A stretch of 64,000 nucleotides of DNA from Actinocatenispora sp963815125 (GTDB taxonomy: Bacteria; Actinomycetota; Actinomycetes; Mycobacteriales; Micromonosporaceae): assembly GCA_963815125.1 (NCBI GenBank), contig CAWFFM010000002.1:1426001-1490000 (forward strand), read 5' to 3'. The translations under genes were made by a program, and so were the position numbers. The notes beneath the pieces were generated by a model. The model ran no database searches, was not told the origin of the DNA, and saw only the letters and a list, made by a program, of their open reading frames with translations. Shown in pieces: positions 61,740 through 64,000 of the stretch. The stretch's first letter is position 1, and every line of letters starts with the position of its first letter.

Positions 61740-62675
61740 ATGTTCGAGACGCTGGGCCTGTCCGGCAACGCGGAGGCGCTGTATCTGGACCTGCTGGACC
61801 AACCGGGTACCACACCGACCGCTCTGGTCACCGCGACCCGGCCCACCGCCGCGGTCACCGCAGCGGTTGCCGAACTGCTGGAGGTGGGTCTCCTGCTGCC
61901 GGACGCACGATGCACCCCGGTGGCGCCCGACCTGGCCGTCGAACTGCTGGCCCGCCGGCAGGAGGAGCGTCTCCGGCGGGCCCGTGCCGCCGTGGAGCCG
62001 TTGCTGACCCGCTACCAGCAGACCGGCGGCGGGGTGGATCTGGTGGAGGTGATCAGCGGCGCCGAGCAGATCGCCCTCCGCTACGAACAGCTGATGCGCT
62101 GCGCGCGTCAGGAGATCCTCGGCTTCGACAAACCCCCGTACGTGCGACCGGTACGCGACCTCGCCATGGAGCTCGCCGGGCTGGACCGCAAGGTACGGTT
62201 CCGCGCTGTCTACGCCCGCCCGTCGCTGGCCGTACCCGGCCGGCTGGGTGACGTGGACGCCCTACGATCGGCCGGCGAACAGGCCCGGGTGCTCCCCGAC
62301 GTGCCGTTCAAGCTGCTGATCGTGGACCGCAGGTGGGCGATGGTGCCGGAGTCCGCGGGCAGCGAGGCGGATCGCGCCATCGTGGTACGACCCTGCTCCC
62401 TGTTCGACGCGTTGCTGGCGATGTTCGACCTCTGCTGGGAGCGCGCCGTACCGTTCGGTGATCCGGTCGGACAGGACGATGCCGCCGTACTGTCCGAGGC
62501 CGAGCGGCAGCTGCTGTCCCTGCTGGCCACCGGCCTGACCGACGAACGGGTCGCGGCGCACCTCGGGCTCGGCCTGCGTACCGTGCAACGTCGGGTCCGG
62601 CGGCTGATGGACCGGCTCGGCGCCGGGAACCGTTTCCAGGCCGGTCTGCAGGCCGCCCGGAGCGGGCTGCTGTGA
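61740..62675 (+). CDS. LuxR-type HTH regulator with TrmB-like N-terminus
   Basis: 311 residues. The N-terminus (MFETLGLSGNAEALYLDLLD, TTPTALVTATRPTAAVTAAVAELLEVGLL) resembles a TrmB/winged-helix domain, the middle (VEVISGAEQIALRYEQLMRCARQEILGFDKPP) a phospholipase-D-like effector fold, and the C-terminus a LuxR/GerE helix-turn-helix (LSLLATGLTDERVAAHLGLGLRTVQRRVRRLMDRLGAGNRFQAG). This architecture is common in actinobacterial regulators near secreted or peptide gene clusters. ATG 61740 with AAAGG upstream. The target is not known; it may regulate the divergent BNR/MoaD-like pair. Confidence 0.88.
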   Translation: MFETLGLSGNAEALYLDLLDQPGTTPTALVTATRPTAAVTAAVAELLEVGLLLPDARCTPVAPDLAVELLARRQEERLRRARAAVEPLLTRYQQTGGGVDLVEVISGAEQIALRYEQLMRCARQEILGFDKPPYVRPVRDLAMELAGLDRKVRFRAVYARPSLAVPGRLGDVDALRSAGEQARVLPDVPFKLLIVDRRWAMVPESAGSEADRAIVVRPCSLFDALLAMFDLCWERAVPFGDPVGQDDAAVLSEAERQLLSLLATGLTDERVAAHLGLGLRTVQRRVRRLMDRLGAGNRFQAGLQAARSGLL

Positions 62676-62718
62676 GGCAGCAGCGCCGGCCGGGCCGCGA
62701 CGGCACCGGACCGTACGG

Positions 62719-64000
62719 TCAGGTCGTGACGACCGGGCCGGCCCCGTCATCGTGCAGATCGAAGAACGCCTCCACGTGCTCGACCGGCACCGGCATGCTG
62801 AACAGGTAGCCCTGCGCGTACCCGCACCCGGCGTCGCGGAGCGCGGCGAGCTGCTCGGCGGTCTCCACACCTTCCGCGATGACCTGCATACCGAGCCGTT
62901 GGCCGAGCCGGACCACCATCTCGGTCAGCGGGGCACCCGGCGTACCGGAACCGTTGTCGGGCTCGGTGACCAGCGTCCGGTCCACCTTCAGCACGTCGAT
63001 CGGCAGCCGGCGCAGGTAGGTCAGGGAGGCCCCACCGGAGCCGAAGTCGTCCAACGCGGTCCGTACGCCCAACGCGCGCAGCCCACCCAGTTGAGCGACC
63101 GCCTGCCGCACGTCGCGTACCACGGCGTTCTCGGCAACCTCCATGATCAGCCGCTCCGGCGGTACGTCGTAGGCGTCGAGCACCGCGGCGACCTCGGCAA
63201 GGAAGTCCGGTTGGTGCAGCTGGGTGGCGGAGACATTGACCGCGACCTGCAGGTCACGGCCCTCGGCCAGCCAGCCGGCCAGGCACCGGCACGCCTGGTG
63301 CAGCACCCAACCGCCGATGGGACCGATCATCCCGGCCTCCTCGGCGATCGGAATGAGTTCGGCCGGCAGGATGGTGCCCAGCTGAGGATGCCGCCAGCGC
63401 AGCAGCGCCTCGGCGCCGATCGGTCGCCGTCCGTCCAACGCCACGATCGGCTGGAACACCAGGTCCAGCTCACCCCGCTGGTCGGCGCCGGGCAGTTCGG
63501 CGGTCAACAGGCCGTGCCTCAGCAGCTGCACCTCCAGCGACTCGTCGTAGCTGTGCACCCGGTTGGGGCCGCCCTCGCGGGAACGGCGCATGGCAACCTC
63601 GGCACCGGCGAGCAGCTCGGCGGGGGTCGCCCCCGGGGAGTGCTCGGCGACGCCGATGTTGGCGGTCAGCATCGTCCGACCACCGCCCAGCTCGTACGGC
63701 GCACCCAGGGCCAACAGCAGCCGGTTCGCCGTACCGTGTGCCACGTCGGCCGGTTCGCTGGTGAGCACGGCGAACTCGTCGCCACCCAACCGAGCGACCT
63801 GTTGGGTCGGTACCAGACAGTCCTGCAACCTGCGCGCGACCTCGATGAGGATCCCGTCGCCCACCTCGCGGCCCTGCGCGTCGTTGACGGCCTGCAGCCC
63901 GTCCAGGTCGATCACCAGCACGCTGCCCGACCACGGGACGCCACCGGCCGCCGGCTGGCCGAGTTCGGTGAGCGCACGCAGCAGCGCCCGCCGGTTCGAC
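62719..64000 (-). CDS. GGDEF-EAL cyclic-di-GMP protein (partial, N-terminus beyond the window)
   Basis: The frame is open to base 64000, giving at least 426 residues of the C-terminal part. GGDEF domain: SNRRALLRAL (start of domain), VIDLDGLQAVND, ARLGGDEFAVL (intact GGDEF). EAL domain: GAEALLRWRHP, AVNVSATQL, IMEVAENAVV, LDDFGSGGASLTYLRRLPIDVLKVDRTLV, VIAEGVET and QGYLFSMPVP, so all metal-binding and catalytic residues of a c-di-GMP phosphodiesterase look intact. Both activities are thus possible, though one is often regulatory. Sensor or membrane domains upstream are not visible. Confidence 0.95.
   Translation of the reverse strand, partial: SNRRALLRALTELGQPAAGGVPWSGSVLVIDLDGLQAVNDAQGREVGDGILIEVARRLQDCLVPTQQVARLGGDEFAVLTSEPADVAHGTANRLLLALGAPYELGGGRTMLTANIGVAEHSPGATPAELLAGAEVAMRRSREGGPNRVHSYDESLEVQLLRHGLLTAELPGADQRGELDLVFQPIVALDGRRPIGAEALLRWRHPQLGTILPAELIPIAEEAGMIGPIGGWVLHQACRCLAGWLAEGRDLQVAVNVSATQLHQPDFLAEVAAVLDAYDVPPERLIMEVAENAVVRDVRQAVAQLGGLRALGVRTALDDFGSGGASLTYLRRLPIDVLKVDRTLVTEPDNGSGTPGAPLTEMVVRLGQRLGMQVIAEGVETAEQLAALRDAGCGYAQGYLFSMPVPVEHVEAFFDLHDDGAGPVVTT

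Overview
The window is high-GC DNA with an actinobacterial gene set: ftsY, smc, acyP, mutM, rnc, plsX, rpmF, yceD, a SepIVA-like gene, coaD, rsmD, recG, rpmB, thiL, ddl, gpsA, cofC, ppk, leuCD, gltX and ilvBNC, in an order that broadly follows the Rv2921c to Rv3003c arm of Mycobacterium tuberculosis. GTG and TTG starts are frequent, F420 biosynthesis (CofC) is present, and the L32, IclR and small 'MAKALYGHVG' proteins resemble those of Micromonosporaceae. I infer a Micromonosporales-type organism; the genus cannot be fixed from sequence alone.

Layout. 1-20 kb: FtsY (cut by the window edge) is divergent from a PhoD-like phosphatase and an FMN hydroxyacid oxidase. A DEAD-box helicase, a P-loop kinase, an SDR and a HAD protein follow. 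Next comes a long minus-strand block of chromosome, cell-envelope and ribosome genes (smc, coiled-coil protein, acyP, mutM, PIG-V-like mannosyltransferase, rnc, plsX, rpmF, yceD, sepIVA, coaD, rsmD). 20-36.9 kb: recG, two paralogous proline-rich single-pass membrane proteins, rpmB, GNAT, thiL, a stand-alone Lrp RAM domain, DUF3515, ddl, a DevS-like sensor kinase, a Cys/Met-type PLP enzyme, gpsA, an acyltransferase, cofC, a small beta-barrel-like protein and ppk. 36.9-43 kb: leuD-leuC divergent from an IclR (NdgR/LtbR-type) regulator, a secreted protease with two complete trypsin domains in tandem, a small membrane protein, and a tRNA-Gln/tRNA-Glu/tRNA-Glu set. 43-64 kb: HAD, gltX, FAA hydrolase, cimA, ilvE, leuB, a gene-poor stretch with palindromes, a membrane protein, ilvC-ilvN-ilvB, ilvD, a MoaD-like/BNR-repeat pair, a LuxR-type regulator and a GGDEF-EAL protein cut by the right edge.

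The strongest theme is branched-chain amino acid synthesis. CimA makes citramalate from pyruvate and acetyl-CoA, LeuCD and LeuB carry it to 2-oxobutanoate, and IlvBN, IlvC, IlvD and IlvE finish isoleucine and valine. All of these are here; only leuA, needed for leucine, is missing. Two transcription attenuators can be read directly. Upstream of cimA a short leader ends Leu-Ile-Ile using two consecutive rare ATT codons, followed by a GC hairpin and T-tract. Upstream of ilvB a 12-residue leader contains Leu-Leu-Val-Val-Leu, followed by two adjacent hairpins and a T-tract. The leader codons match the end products of the gene each one precedes. A similar sequence box lies in the leuC/iclR and leuB promoter regions and may be a shared IclR operator.
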